Below, piece by piece: positions 22,741-33,005 of a stretch of DNA of 64,000 bases. The stretch covers positions 248,001-312,000 of the forward strand of contig CAJQUN010000496.1 in assembly GCA_907163345.1 (NCBI GenBank). Reading direction: 5' to 3'. This DNA comes from Haberlea rhodopensis (lineage: Eukaryota > Streptophyta > Magnoliopsida > Lamiales > Gesneriaceae). Both the position numbers and the translations under genes were made by a program. Position 1 is the stretch's first letter; every line of letters starts with the position of its first letter. Under the pieces are notes generated by a model. It saw only the letters and a program-made list of their open reading frames with translations, was not told the origin of the DNA and made no database searches.

Positions 22741-24936
22741 TGTGACACCCCGTTATCTAAACAAGATAACGGGGTGCAATTAAGAGAACTAATCATATAT
22801 AATCAGAGTATTAGGCCGTGTTGATATCCTGAGCTTATAGAGATTACAGTACCAAAAGAATTTCAAAAGGGATTAGTTACATTTCTAGTAACAGCGTGTA
22901 AGACTATAGTTCTACTACACTCCTTGTAGAAACTACACAAAATGAAACTCTGATCTGCTAATCCTGTAGCACTCCTTAAAGCTCAACGTGTCAACCCCGA
23001 CCCTTGTTCTCTGTATTAATGCACCTACAAAGACAACCCCCAACATGAGCACATCATAATTCATATTCAACACAATATGAATGTAAAGCATAAACGCATA
23101 AATCATAACATAAAATACTTCCTGTATTCCCAATGCATTTAATACGCCCATTGGTTGTCCCTGTACCATAACTCATAATCAAATCATTATATGAAATTAT
23201 GGCTTCTTAAATAAATGTCATGGCATAACTTCACTTCTTAATCTTAAATCTTTCTTAGTCAGTTTATCATCAGTGTATTTTAAATGCTTCTTACTTCTTA
23301 ACTTCATAATGAGCGGTACCATCTTCCCCGCTTCATTATTTCATAACAAGCGGTACATTCTTCCCCGCTAGCGGTACCTTCTTCCCTGCTCTTCATACTA
23401 GCGGTACCTTCTTCCCCGCTTAGTATGGTATACCCCGCCTCCATGTGCAAGCCTTGCTCCACATTTTTAGCGGTATAAGCGTAAGCATTAAAATCATCAC
23501 TGGGATAACCCTGACTCGTGGAATACACACTCTTTATTCCACAATATAAACATGCAACAACAATGCATATCAACATGTATAATACTCTTAATGCACAACT
23601 TTGCATCTATCATGTGTCAAATAGACAAACATAAAATACATGTTACCGTTGGGATGCCCGTACGTCGCTTACGTACCTTTCCAAAATATGGTGTATTGCA
23701 GGACTCTATCCCCTGCGTTGTGTGGCTACCTGTGATGGCTCTACACAAGTGTACAACACAATATTAGATGCCTCAATACCATCCAATACCGAAAACAAAT
23801 CAAAAATAACAATTTGCCAAATTTTGTCATCTCGCGATCGATCGCCACTCAGCCCCGATCGATCGCGAGATGCTACTGCCTCTTTAACCAAAAAATTTAA
23901 ATCAGCGATCGATTGCCCCTTTAATGGCGATCGATCGCCAAAGGCTACTGGACCTCTGCGATCGATCGCGCCTTCAGCGGCGATCGATCGGTAGCTCTGT
24001 GTTCTTCGCGATTTTTCCAGATTTCCGAACACTCATATTCATACCATTCAAACCAGCACATAAGATATACCACATGCCCAAACCAACATGCTAGTAGCTA
24101 CAAGGTACTACCGTGAGTGTAATCAAATCAAAGTTATACCCAAACTTAAACCCACATGCATGAAAATCACCCAACAATATCAGTACCCATCCAAGCTCTT
24201 CTGAAAACAGGGTACCATTTTCCTTACCCAGATTTTCGAACACATACTTTCAAATCAGTAAATCTACCACATAACACATATAACATGCTCAAGTAAACAT
24301 GCTAGGAACTTCACAATAACACCTTAAATGAACTTGAATCGAAGGTTTACCAAAACCTAAACTAGCATGCCATTTTCACACCAAAACCCATCACAACTCA
24401 ACCAAAACATTAACCAAAAACAGGGTATGGTTCCTTACCCTTTTTGCTCCGATTTTTGGCAAGTTTCTTGCAAAGAAAATTGGAATCTCCACCTTCCTAC
24501 TTGCTAAGCTGGAGCTGGAAGATATTTTGGTGGAAAGGGGAGGAGTTTCAGACAAGGGAAGTGGATGGGAGAGTTGGGGAAAGAGGTATGGTTAGCCAGC
24601 CACTTGCAGCATGGGTTGGGGGGTGGTTGGGTGTTGGGTGATATGATGTGTTATGTTTTGGTCCCGGAATTTAGCACGATGTATTAAAATATCCTCACAT
24701 GATATTTTAGTATTTATACAATAAAATACTTCAATTTCCCAATTAAACATGCTACACCAAAACAAATAACACTCACCCCAAATTAATCATACAACAACCC
24801 AAGTTCCCAACATACGACACATGCACCCTGAAATAACTTTTCCCATTATAATTAATTCAACCCAACGAATTAACACCAAAATCCTCATATTAACATAATT
24901 AATGATTAATCACATAATCATTTCGGGGATATCACA
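22741..24936 (-). repeat. 5' LTR of chromovirus copy 1 (right)
   Basis: Copy of 15,773-17,940 with few differences. The mini-hairpin array (23,308-23,420) has one additional unit of about 30 bp. The terminal stem-loop is at 22,748-22,774 and the GATCGATC cluster at 23,831-23,993. Confidence 0.92.
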
Positions 24937-24941
24937 CTTTA

Positions 24942-25866
24942 TAACCTATGAATAGCCTCCATCTTCCATACTCCATATCACCATCATCCACCTCCATCCT
25001 TCAACCCCTCCTAGGAATTGGAACAAGACAACAAGAGAATCGAGGAGCACGATCGAGAAAGAAGCGAGGAAGGATCGAGAATCAACGAAGAAGTCGACTT
25101 GGGAGTTTGCTTTTACCTTTCTATTAATGTTTTGAATGAATATTGGATTTATTGTGTTTTCGATGAATGAGAAATATCTTAAACATTATTTTTCCTTTAA
25201 TATTATTGATTGATTGAATTCATACATCTTCTATGTGCATGTGTTATTGTTCTTAATGCTTTTGAAGGATTGATCCCTTTTGAATGATATTTTATTATAA
25301 CTGAGATTGAGAGATAAAATTATAATACGATATAGTAATTCATGCCTTGTGTTAAAGATTAGATCGAGAGATAGAATCACATACGAGTGATAGCTTTAGG
25401 TTGTTTAATCTAAAGTTAGTGGTTTTTACAAAGGTTCATAAAATATCGAATTGATAATTAAGAGAACGATAGTTACTTGTTGCAATTTGATGTTAAATTT
25501 AATATAGCTCGAGAGAGTATATTGTATAAATTCAGAAAACCCGTCACCTTAGAGATGTATGGAGAAAAGAATTGTAAGAGTTGGGTTAGGTGGATCATTG
25601 TCTTGATAATTCTTTCTTGTGGACTTTTCTCATGATCGTCGATTGTTTTGGTTGGATTAGAGTAGTTTAATTTAGTTATTAGTTAGTTTATTAATTAATA
25701 TCGTATGATAAATATAGTTTAGAGAAATCTTATTTGGTACTTGCTTGTTAGTCCCTGTGGGTTAGACAATCCGTATTCTTTCTATCTATACTAAAACTTG
25801 ACACCGTGGACTTGCGGTATAATCGCGTTGCTTTGATATTTTATTGTTTAAATTAAACCGCAATCA
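24942..25866 (+). repeat. 3' LTR of outer element, second part
   Basis: Continues the LTR after the chromovirus. It aligns with the 5' LTR from about 3450 to its end, but lacks the 5' LTR's extra block of about 115 bp near the 3' end. Ends CCGCAATCA before AGGCC. Confidence 0.9.
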
Positions 25867-25871
25867 AGGCC

Positions 25872-27138
25872 CAGGAGAGAGATCATCCTGAGCAAAATCA
25901 CATGATTCTAGATCTCAACCCCTCAACAGGATCTAGAACAGACGAATATGATGGGAGAACCAACCTTTTGAGAAATCGAGCCGGATTCTTCTAAGATATT
26001 ACAAGATCTTAGAGAGATCCATAAGACAGTGCAACTTTATGTATACCTTCATTACCATGTCCATGCATAAGTCCATCAGATTCAAAGTCAGATGGAGATT
26101 ATGATTAAACATCAATAAGAAATTCTTGAAAACCTTCGAGATGTTCAAACCCGAGTCAAGGAGCTGGAATCAAGACCAAGTGCTTCAGGAAGAAGGAACG
26201 GAGGATAGTTACCACCGTCCTATGGAACAGAACCCCTTTTACCCCAAAAGAAAAAGCGGAGGAGGTCCGAAGGCCTTTGACAGAGACTGAAAAATGATTG
26301 CAGTCCTACAAGTAGAGCTCGTACTTCCCACAAAGTGATGGAAAGAATCACCCTGGAAGATCTACATGATCTTGCTGATTCATTTGCGGGATTGAATCTC
26401 ATAGAATTCAAGATGGGAGAACTTGTAACAAGACCTCCACCACAAGAAAGTTTCGGGTCACACACTCCACCCAAAGGTGATCAAAGTATGCCGCATATGG
26501 AAGATTTCAAATTAACAACTTTAGACCCCCAGTTGGAACAAGGAACCGTTCCAAGCATGCCAGATTTACATCAAACGCCTTACGGGAAAGCTCAGTAGTT
26601 CCAATCCATCCATATGGAATTATGCTCAACATGGATATATTGGATTTCAAAAACCGAGAAGTTCTTATTAATGAATGGGCTTCAGCAATGAAAATAGCAG
26701 CAGGAACACTTGATCTAAGTAAAGAAGTACTCATTTTACTTCTTGAAATAAGTTTGGAAGGATCAATCAAGACTGTTGGGAAATGGGAGACTCAGGTACC
26801 AAAGAAGAAGTTTTAGTCGGAGAGTCCCTAAAAGAAATTGTGGAGAAGATGGCAAAATTCTTTAAAATCTTTCATGGGGTAAACTACTTCAAAGAAATGG
26901 AGGAAGAGAAGGCTAAAAAATATAGACACGCTCTAATTAGCCTGGAACTACATGATATCTGTTATGTAGACGAATACGTCAAACTCTTTACAGAGTATAA
27001 ATGGAAGGCAAAGATAGAAGAAAAAGATGCAACAGAACTGTTCTTTGCCAAAATACTGAGCCCATGGAAAGAAATGGTTATCCAGGAATATACAACTCAT
27101 GCAATCAAAACGGTGTCCAGAAGAATGTCATTTCTAAA
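25872..27138 (+). pseudogene. Caulimovirid-like capsid-region relic, right half of split gene
   Basis: A degraded coding region directly follows the AGGCC duplication. A coiled-coil-like segment (about 26,120-26,200, ENLRDVQTRVKELESR) is followed by open pieces at 26,335-26,598, 26,622-26,816 and 26,783-27,138 in different frames. The last pieces carry spaced residues (NREVLINEWAS, LELHDICYVDEYV, FTEYKWKAK) that resemble capsid regions of plant pararetroviruses of the badnavirus/solendovirus type, as far as I recall these families. No zinc finger or RT follows; a LARD LTR fragment begins at 27,140. Stops and frameshifts make it inactive. A retrotransposon gag is the main alternative. Confidence 0.45.
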
Positions 27139-27139
27139 G

Positions 27140-27360
27140 GTAAATGCCCTTAACCCCCAATTAGTGTATTAATCCATGTATTTAGTGCATACAATCATAT
27201 AATCAGGGGGAAAGAAACACATGCTACCCTAACATAACATACCAATAATAAAATTTCTTACATTAACCCATGTAATGCCCAATTTCCCCATTCCAGTCCA
27301 CTTACATAGCATGCACCCTTATAATACACTAACATATTCTCAATTCATTTGGCAATTTCT
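27140..27360 (-). repeat. Truncated inverted fragment of a LARD LTR
   Basis: About 220 bp align with the reverse complement of the last part of the LARD LTR (about 7310-7525), e.g. TTAGTGTATTAATCCAT and TAGTGCATACAATCATAT. It is much more diverged than the two LTRs at 5183 and 11,667, so it is an older insertion. The inner part and the other end are missing. Confidence 0.75.
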
Positions 27361-27879
27361 CATCTTTATTAAAGCTAATCATTGTAATAGTGAGCTTAAA
27401 TAGATGAGTGACTATCATTATAACGGTTGATTATTTATCACAACCGATGAGAGATCTTTGTATGTGAGACATTAAAGAACATACGTAGTTGAGTTGCTAG
27501 GAGTTCTAGTTGAATAGAGAATGCCCAACTGGATCGGGTTTGTACAAATAGCTGTATAAATCAAAGTCTTATAGTAGATCCTTGCATGAGGGGGAAGAAG
27601 GTGAGACGTAGAAGGATTACACCAACAAATGCTTGTGTATTTACTTTACTTGCATATCTTTAAAATGTCTTTCAAATGGTTAATCGGTTTAGAGCGGGTT
27701 ATGTCGAGTGTCTTCCACTCGGTTTTGTAACCAAACTCGATATAATCTATCGGTGTAATTATTTCAAGAACACGAGCTATTGAAGCTCAACTTGGTTGAA
27801 CTCGCATGTGGACTGGCCACCCACCCCCGATCGATCCTGACATCAAGGTCTTAGGTATACTCTTTTCCCACCACCCCTA
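27361..27879. other. Unassigned stretch
   Basis: No protein family, terminal repeat or tandem repeat was recognised. One isolated CGATCGATCC site occurs near 27,829. It may include the diverged N-terminal part of the following hAT gene. Confidence 0.5.
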
Positions 27880-28812
27880 GAAACTAGATGTAATTCTTTA
27901 CATCACATATTAGAATCAATGTTACCTTATGAGGAAGCTTTAACTGTTTTCAATAATTATCAAATGCCTGACAGTGATGATAGTTATTTATTGTGTCATT
28001 CTGATTGAGCTTTTGTTACTCAACCAATCGTTTTTCAGGTGTTTTTTACCCGACTTCTCCTTATTTTCTTCCCCTTGTATTTAATATATTTTGTAAAATT
28101 ATTGAATTTAGAGAAATAGAAGATTTGGAACAATTTGTTCAACTTATGGAGGCAAATTTAAAACTATTGGGAAAATATTCCACATGTTCACTACATATCT
28201 ACTCTTTTAGATCCTAGTCAATGAATCGACTCATTTGATACTTTTTTTTTAATATTACTCTCAATTTTTGATAAAGAATGTTGACGATTAGAAGACGTCA
28301 ATCAGACATTCACTCCAAAATATGTTTGCAATGTATCATTCTGAGCAGGTATAAGGGTTTCATCACAAATAGGAGAGGAGGAAGAAAACACTACCCAGTC
28401 AAGAAGTTGAGGGATTAATTTCCTGAGCAATCTTGGCAGAAAGAAGCTGAGAGGAAGCGGAGTGGCATATACCACGTCGAATAAGTTACAACTCTTCTTG
28501 GGTCAAATGTTCGTAACAGATGAAAATTTTGACCTACTGAAGTGGTGGAAGGGAAACACAAGACAATTTCATATCTTAGCCAAACTGTCTAGAGACGGTT
28601 TTGCGGTTCAAACATCCAATGTCGCATCGGAGTCGGTGACGAATCATTGGAAGACCATCGGACTTCACTTAATGCAGAATCATTGTACATGCTTACATTA
28701 CTCAAAGATTGGTTCGATGCGGAGCGAAAGAATCAAAGAGGGGGAGGAGTCGACGAGTTCGGCAACCAAAGTTCCGAAGATGAAGAAGAATTTGCGAGAC
28801 TATATTAATTAA
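27880..28812 (+). pseudogene. hAT-family transposase relic (C-terminal half)
   Basis: Segments from changing frames line up with the C-terminal half of plant hAT transposases. An LPYEEALTVFNNYQMPDSDD segment lies near 27,930, RFSGVFYPTSPYFLPLVFNI near 28,034-28,090, and the hAT dimerisation region at 28,462-28,812. The last has FDLLKWWKGNTRQFHIL and AVQTSNVASES, the WWK and ASE hallmarks of PF05699. A frameshift follows the ASES motif, after which the C-terminal tail reads in another frame to a stop near 28,810. The BED zinc finger and the first catalytic residues are not seen. The gene is 180 bp upstream of the hAT terminal sequences at 28,985-29,196, so gene and terminus belong together. 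Confidence 0.75.
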
Positions 28813-28984
28813 TTATGATGAATAATGTAATTTTTTTAAAAAAAGTTTAAATGCTGTAGATTTTACATCAAGCTTTTCATATTCAATAAAAATGTATTTT
28901 TTCATCATATCCCATATTATTTTAACAAGATATTGAGACATAAAAAAAAAAATCCTCAATTCCAAAAAAAAAAATAAATAACTA

Positions 28985-29196
28985 TATCGGACAGATTCCA
29001 GATTGGAACCGGTCCAATCCGGACCAAGTCCAGACACTCCGATCCGAACCACAGGATCGGATCAGTTGCATGGCCATAGGCCATGGAACCGGAACAATCC
29101 GGTTTGAAACCGGATTGATCCGATTCCGATCAGATTGAGCTCGGAATCAAATTGATCCGGTCCGGATCAGGATCAATCTGGTCCATAAGCACCCTG
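28985..29196 (+). repeat. hAT right terminus: subterminal repeats and terminal inverted repeat
   Basis: About 200 bp of short inverted and direct motifs (CCGGTCCAATCCGGACC, GATCGGATCA, CCGGTTTGAAACCGG forms) end at ATAAGCACCCTG. Its reverse complement CAGGGTGCTTAT is a typical hAT end. The following 8 bp AGTATGGA (29,197-29,204) would be the target duplication. No matching left end was found in the window. Confidence 0.65.
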
Positions 29197-29204
29197 AGTA
29201 TGGA

Positions 29205-30189
29205 GATTGGAGATGAAGATGTTATGAGAAGGAGATGGAGATGGGAGAGAAAATAAATTCAAGCCCAACGTTTTTTTAAAAGCATGGGCCCAACTTTTGT
29301 TTTAGGTAATGGCCCAATAATTTGGATAAAATAATATCAAGATTTTTTTAAATCTTAAAGCTATTAAATATAAAATAAAAACCAACAAACGATCAATTAA
29401 TTTACATGTTCTAATTATTTATGTAATTTCTTATTCTAATAATATCATAAATTAATTATGTATTGAATTCTTATTTTAGTGTGCTAAGTATTATAAAAAA
29501 GTTATTTATTAATGTCTTAATTTTTAAGGACTTCATTTTTTATAATTTATTATTAATGTAATTTGTATGTTTTCAAGAATTGGCTAAATTTTTTTTTAAA
29601 ATTTTTTAAAATCCGCACCACAATCTTCTATGAATTTATATTAGTCTCTAACAACCAAGGTAGTTTCTTGACCAAAACTGATCTGTCGAGCAATTTGTAT
29701 AAGTGCGGAATTAATACGATCAGATGAAGTGTAAATTGGTGAACTGATGGTCATTTCAACAGGAGTTGAGCAGTTGTATGAAATAGTTATGCAGAAATAA
29801 GCGACAATATTTATTTTTGGAAGTTCGAAGGTTAAATTTCACATCTCACATTATTCCTTTGCAAGAAGGATATATTAAAAAATTTGATCTGTACCGAACA
29901 AATCCACTAAGACCAATGTCACACTTATGGTCTAAACTGTTGGTAAAAAACTTAACCAAATGCAGTTTTCATCGAAGGTCACAACTTTTACAACTCTTCA
30001 CTCTACTAAACAAGAATTACAACAAATGATAAAGCTCGTGGCTTAGCATCATGTAAGAAGGAACTGAATAGGAAACTCATGGAAGCTGCATAGGTCAATA
30101 ACAGAAAATTGGAACTAGCCGTTAGGTTGTTATATGAGTGTAATTGATATGTGATGTATTCTAATACATAAGGCGGGTGGGCATTGAAC
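29205..30189. other. AT-rich stretch, no gene recognised
   Basis: Poly-A/T runs dominate to about 29,620. After that the base composition becomes more even, but the small frames (e.g. 29,817-30,029) match nothing I recognise. The left boundary of the copia element must lie in or near 29,640-30,190. Confidence 0.5.
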
Positions 30190-30358
30190 ATTGCTGTATA
30201 TATTGTATTCTCTCTGAATTCTAATCAATACAGTGCTCGTTATTGTTCTTTAATGTTGAAACTTTGCGTTGAATTAATTCCTTCGTGTTCTTATTCACAA
30301 TACTGGTTCTTCATTGCCATTAAGAATTCATAGCGTTAGTTCATAATTTCTGTAACAA

Positions 30359-30372
30359 TCGGTATCAAAGCC
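30359..30372 (+). other. Diverged copia primer-binding site
   Basis: TCGGTATCAAAGCC follows the likely LTR end GTAACA (30,357). It resembles the iMet site TTGGTATCAGAGCC with two changes. A near copy (TCGGTATCAAAAGCC) recurs about 55 bp downstream, near 30,416. Confidence 0.5.
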
Positions 30373-30439
30373 AGGTTCTAATCGATCACGAACTGGGGTC
30401 TGCAAGCTACGACAATCGGTATCAAAAGCCGGGTAAAAT

Positions 30440-31100
30440 GATTTTGGTTTATGGCGCTTGAAGATCCCTTCTCATTCAATAGGGTCTTGAAGATGCTCTG
30501 GAGGGTGAAAGGAAAATGCAGAATACTCTAACCGAGAAAACAGAAAAAAAAAAAAAAAGATTCCGGACAAGGCGTTGGGAGACAAATTTTTGAGGGAAGT
30601 TTCAAAAGAATAATCTGTTTCTGCAATCTGGTTGAAGCTTGAAACTTTGTATACGACAAAATTGTTGGCAAACCGATTATATCTCAAAATAAAAGTTGTA
30701 TACATTCAGAATGATGTCTGGAAGAGTCCCGGAAGATCACCTCGATGACATTAATAAGATCATCTTGGATCTTGAGAATCTTGAAATAAAGATCGAAGAT
30801 GAGGATCAGATATTACTTCTCCTCAAGTCCTTGTCTAGTGAATTTGAAAACTTATCAGGTACTCTGATTTACGGAAGGGATTCACTCACCCTTGAAGAGG
30901 TACAATGTGCTCTCTTCTCAGAGGAATTGATGAAGAGATCAGGAGTTCAAGATCACATGCCAAAGGATTGAACATTAGAGGAAGATCACAGAAACGGCAA
31001 TTCAAGAACTGAAAGAACACAAGATCCAAATCTCAAGACATAAAGAAATGTTTCTTATGCAAGGAGGGGCATTTCAAAAGAGATAGCCCGGAGCAAAAGA
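30440..31100 (+). pseudogene. copia gag (UBN2-type) with damaged zinc knuckle
   Basis: The best-preserved part, 30,696-30,971, reads MYTFRMMSGRVPEDHLDD...LLLLKSLSSEFENL...GRDSLTLEEVQ. This is the characteristic central region of Ty1/copia gag in plants (UBN2 family). The upstream part (30,440-30,690) is in other frames and contains an A-rich tract. A nucleocapsid knuckle follows near 31,045 as CFLCKEGHFKRDS, where the final Cys of CX2CX4HX4C is replaced by Ser. No complete frame exists. Confidence 0.8.
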
Positions 31101-31199
31101 AACATTCCGTCAACGGCTAATCTGATAATGGAAATGCAGATATAGCCACCTATGGATATGAAAGTTCAGATGTTCTTTGTGTGACTCACGAAAGCATGA

Positions 31200-32063
31200 G
31201 CCAAGAATGGGTACTTGACTCTGGGTGCTCATTCCACATGTGTCCACAAAAAAATGGTTTTGCTCTTATCAGGAATGTATCGGTGCCCAAGTATTACTCG
31301 GTAACAACAAAGCTTGTAGAGTAGTAGGCATTGGTCCATCAAATTCATACTTATTGATGGCACATTATGAGTTCTACAGTGCGACATGTACCAGAACTAA
31401 GAAGAAACTTGTGTCATTAGGTGCTCTTGTTAAGCTTGGCTACCGCGGTAAGTTACAAGATGTAATTTTCAAAGTGCAAAGATCTATGATTGCCATGAAA
31501 GCACATTTAGAGAATGGTCTATCTGCTGCCGGGAAGAGCTATTGTGGAACAAGCAAGCACTGCTTCGAACAAGGATATCACTAAGACTCATCATAAGTGA
31601 GGGAAGACTCAAAGAGTTACGTAAACAAGGCATGTTGGATATGTATATTGAACATTGCATTTTTGGAAAGGCAAAGCGTCTGAATTTTGCACAAGGGATG
31701 CACACCACACGAAATATAATGGATTATATACACAGTGATCTATGGGGACCTTCAAAAGTGTCTTCCAAAAGCGGAGCAAGGTATATCTTATCACTGATTG
31801 ATGATAACCCTCGAAGAATATGGACCTTTATTCTAAATAATAAAAGTGATGCTCTATCAAGGTTTTAAGGAATGGAAAGTCCAAGCAGAAACTCAATCAG
31901 GAAGAAAAGTCAAGGGACTTCGGATAGACAATGGATTTGAAGTTTTTCTGGATGATTTCAGCCTCTTTTGCAAAGAACATGAAATTGAAAGACACCACAC
32001 CGTGAGTCACGCGCCACAACAAAATGGATATGTTGAAAGAATGAATATGACAATAATGGAAAT
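31200..32063 (+). pseudogene. copia protease and integrase, 5' part
   Basis: The protease active site is visible as WVLDSGCSFHMC near 31,209. The integrase core follows in shifting frames: YIHSDLWGPSKV (first Asp, about 31,721), LRIDNGFEV (second Asp, about 31,920) and QQNGYVERMN (catalytic Glu, about 32,018-32,048). The reading stops where the Tat-lineage LTR begins at 32,064, thirteen bases after the end of that motif, and resumes at 54,153. At least three frame changes and stops are present before the interruption. Confidence 0.82.
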
Positions 32064-32716
32064 TGATATCACCAAAAAAGAGTGACTACCTTCTGATAAC
32101 AATATGAGGTGAACAATACCTCCCGGTGTCTTCAATGCAAATAATAATGTCAATATCGCTTAGGATCCTCACCTGAAATCACGAAATAAACGTGAGAAAA
32201 GGCCGGAAGATTTCCGGCGTGTCCCCTCCGACGCTTAAGTCAGGCGAGAGGATACAAGAAAATATATACTTGTAAAGTAATATGATTGTGAATGAATGAG
32301 TTGATACCCCAAACCTAGTATTATAGGCAGAGACCCGAGAGTTGCCATGTAACAAGGACTATTTCCATGTTTATCCAAATCTTACCCAGATATGTTAAGA
32401 TCTTGTGAATACAATCAAATCCATGATATTGCTTCGCAGATCTAGGACTTACCTAGTTTAGGGGACTTAGTTTCCTTGTTGAGCACACGTATCAAGCAGG
32501 AAATGAGAAGAGCTCGGCCGGTGAGCTCGGTTCCCAAAAGAGGTCGACAAGCCATTTGGCGAAGGGTCAACAGGTGAGGTGAAACACGTCGACCCAACAG
32601 GTCTGTCCTAACAAAGAGCCCGAAAGAGCAGGCGAGGTCTTTTGAAGAAAGTCAAGTACTACACAGCGGAGTCAGGTCGGTTCATCAGGTGGTGTCTTCA
32701 TATTTAGGGGGTATCA
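32064..32716 (-). repeat. 3' LTR of Tat-lineage element (left)
   Basis: TGATATCACC...GGGGGTATCA in plus orientation. Aligns with 53,494-54,147 with scattered substitutions. Confidence 0.92.
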
Positions 32717-32732
32717 CAGTCCCCCCTCCCTG
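32717..32732 (-). other. Polypurine tract of Tat-lineage element
   Basis: On the minus strand CAGGGAGGGGGGACTG directly precedes the 3' LTR. Confidence 0.8.
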
Positions 32733-32860
32733 TCGAGCTGACGTTGTAGAGCAGAAGTTTGTATGTGCTGAGTTATCCTGATGAGCAACCTCTTTTGATT
32801 TCCCTTAATTTAGGCAGTAAATACGGCTAAATATTTGAATTTTGAATTCCAAATTCCCCC

Positions 32861-32870
32861 TATATATATA
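32861..32870 (+). promoter_or_regulatory. Probable TATA box of the antisense gene
   Basis: TATATATATA preceded by CCCCC, 145 bp upstream of the first codon of the antisense frame, in sequence internal to the LTR. Position and context fit a plant core promoter. Confidence 0.5.
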
Positions 32871-33005
32871 CTATGTCTGGTCCCTCATTGTCTACTTTTG
32901 CGACTTTTGAAACAGATCGGATCCAACCTCTTTTGCATTACTCTCCATTTTTCTCTTTCTGAAAACTCCTAAGTACGTTTATTCTCAGCTGTTTTTTGTT
33001 AAAAA

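Larger units (their letters stand above)
15773..24936 (-). mobile_element. Ty3-gypsy chromovirus (Tekay/Del-like), copy 1
   Basis: The 9.2-kb element has LTRs of 2168 bp (left) and 2196 bp (right) and a perfect 5-bp duplication CTTTA (15,768-15,772 and 24,937-24,941). Coding runs on the minus strand in the order gag, zinc knuckle, protease, RT, RNase H, integrase, chromodomain, which defines a chromovirus. A C-terminal chromodomain, iMet PBS and long LTRs point to the Tekay/Del clade. The LTRs look nearly identical by eye, so the insertion is recent. Even so, the coding region has at least two frameshifts and several stops and is not autonomous. Confidence 0.93.
3011..25866 (+). mobile_element. 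Non-autonomous Ty3-type (Tat/Athila-like) LTR retrotransposon, outer element of left nest
   Basis: The element is delimited by TG...CA LTRs and a perfect 5-bp duplication AGGCC (3006-3010 and 25,867-25,871). The 5' LTR is 3011-4485. The 3' LTR starts at 15,339, is interrupted by a chromovirus at 15,773-24,936, and ends at 25,866. A tRNA-Asp-type PBS follows the 5' LTR and a polypurine tract precedes the 3' LTR. Without nested insertions the interior is only about 2.2 kb: a broken gag fragment and non-coding sequence. No protease, reverse transcriptase or integrase is present, so it must have moved with enzymes supplied in trans. The gag remnant and the PBS point to the Tat/Athila branch. Confidence 0.88.
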
